In this document: positions 4,662-5,075 of the stretch, one piece after another
Numbering within the stretch: the first letter of the stretch is position 1
How the letters are laid out: each line of letters starts with the position of its first letter
NCBI GenBank assembly: GCA_934489945.1
Contig: CAKSSY010000093.1
Coordinates: forward strand, 1-5,075
DNA: 5,075 bases
Source of the DNA: an uncultured Eubacteriales bacterium
GTDB lineage: Bacteria > Bacillota > Clostridia > Oscillospirales > CAG-272
Reading direction: 5' to 3'
Position numbers and translations under genes: made by a program
The notes under the pieces: model-generated
Seen by the model: only the letters and a program-made list of their open reading frames with translations
Told to the model about the DNA's origin: nothing
The model's database searches: none

Positions 4662-5075
4662 ATGAACAATCGGAATTTCGGATTTTTGCCGCGGATTGCG
4701 GCAGGAATTCTTGTCATGATGCTATTGCTCGGTGTGTTGCCGTTTTCTGTATTTGCGGTTGGAAGACTGGAAGAAGTCTCCGTTTATCCTGTGAAAAAGG
4801 CATATGTTTCGGTGGAAGCTCCGGATACTTCTTTCTATGAGCCGGAAGCCTTATATGTTGATGGCAGCACGGCAAAAGAAAGAATTGCTTTTATCACATA
4901 TGCTGTGGCGGAGCTGGAGGGAAAAACTTCGCTTCCTGTGCGGGTCGGGAATGTTGCGGACGGCAGTCTTGGTGCATATCTTATCGACAATTGGGAAGTT
5001 CCCGAAAATCTGACCTATAATAATATGCCGATTGTGGGAGCGGAAAACTATGTCGGGCAGCTCTTGGCTTCTCAA
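4662..5075 (+). CDS. Exported protein of unknown function (N-terminal part, cut by window end)
   Basis: The frame is open from the ATG at 4662 to the last base, giving 138 residues without a stop; the gene continues beyond the window. AAAGGAGA at 4645-4652 is a good ribosome binding site nine bases upstream. The N-terminus is a clear Sec signal peptide: a short positive region (MNNRNFGFLPR), a hydrophobic core at about 12-27 (IAAGILVMMLLLGVLP), and a likely signal peptidase I site after FSVFA (residue 32). The mature start has mixed hydrophilic and beta-prone sequence (RLEEVSVYPVKKAYVSVEAP) and a later NMPIVGAENYVGQLLASQ segment. I do not recognise the family. No lipobox cysteine follows the core, so it is not a lipoprotein. 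It is probably secreted or cell-surface; anchoring signals would lie beyond the window. Confidence 0.85.
   Translation, partial: MNNRNFGFLPRIAAGILVMMLLLGVLPFSVFAVGRLEEVSVYPVKKAYVSVEAPDTSFYEPEALYVDGSTAKERIAFITYAVAELEGKTSLPVRVGNVADGSLGAYLIDNWEVPENLTYNNMPIVGAENYVGQLLASQ

Noticed and set aside
4315..4840. Overlapping + strand open frames across the nitroreductase end and the spacer
   Set aside because: Out of frame with the nitroreductase and the signal-peptide gene, and without ribosome binding sites or domain content.
1..5075. CRISPR array, tRNA, rRNA, transposase or toxin-antitoxin pair
   Set aside because: No regular spaced repeats, no tRNA or rRNA motifs, no transposase; the XRE pair is too long and lacks a toxin partner.

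Overview
The window looks like chromosomal DNA from a Gram-positive, mid-GC Bacillota, most likely a gut-type Clostridia (Oscillospiraceae/Eubacteriales-like). This rests on near-consensus sigma-A promoters (TTGACA-17-TATAAT and similar), strong AGGAGG-type ribosome binding sites, intrinsic terminators, and proteins of clostridial style. The exact genus cannot be read from the sequence.

Layout. (a) 1-78: a possible C-terminal tail of a + strand gene that started before the window. (b) 108-1535, minus strand: a complete 475-residue MATE-family multidrug/toxin exporter. (c) 1536-1924: a divergent regulatory region. It holds a minus-strand promoter, a leader of about 196 nt ending in a perfect 15-bp hairpin plus U-tract directly in front of the exporter's ribosome binding site (an attenuator layout), a GC-rich 68-bp unit flanked by 8-bp direct repeats, a 17-bp palindrome, and a + strand promoter. 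(d) 1925-3638, + strand: two regulators one base apart (288 and 281 residues). Each has an N-terminal XRE/Cro helix-turn-helix, a middle domain, and a probable C-terminal winged helix; they look like diverged paralogues. The pair ends at a strong terminator (3690-3738). (e) 3832-4492, + strand: a consensus promoter and a nitroreductase-family flavoprotein. (f) 4493-4661: spacer with at most a weak promoter. (g) 4662-5075, + strand: the start of an exported protein with a clear signal peptide, cut by the window edge and not recognised.

How it may work together. The exporter and the regulator pair share a divergent intergenic region, the usual arrangement for a locally controlled efflux system. 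The exporter may have a second layer of control through early termination of its leader. The nitroreductase has its own promoter and may belong to the same xenobiotic or redox-stress theme, but that is inference from neighbourhood only. The most distinctive elements are the exporter's leader and the tandem two-ended (HTH plus winged-helix) regulators.
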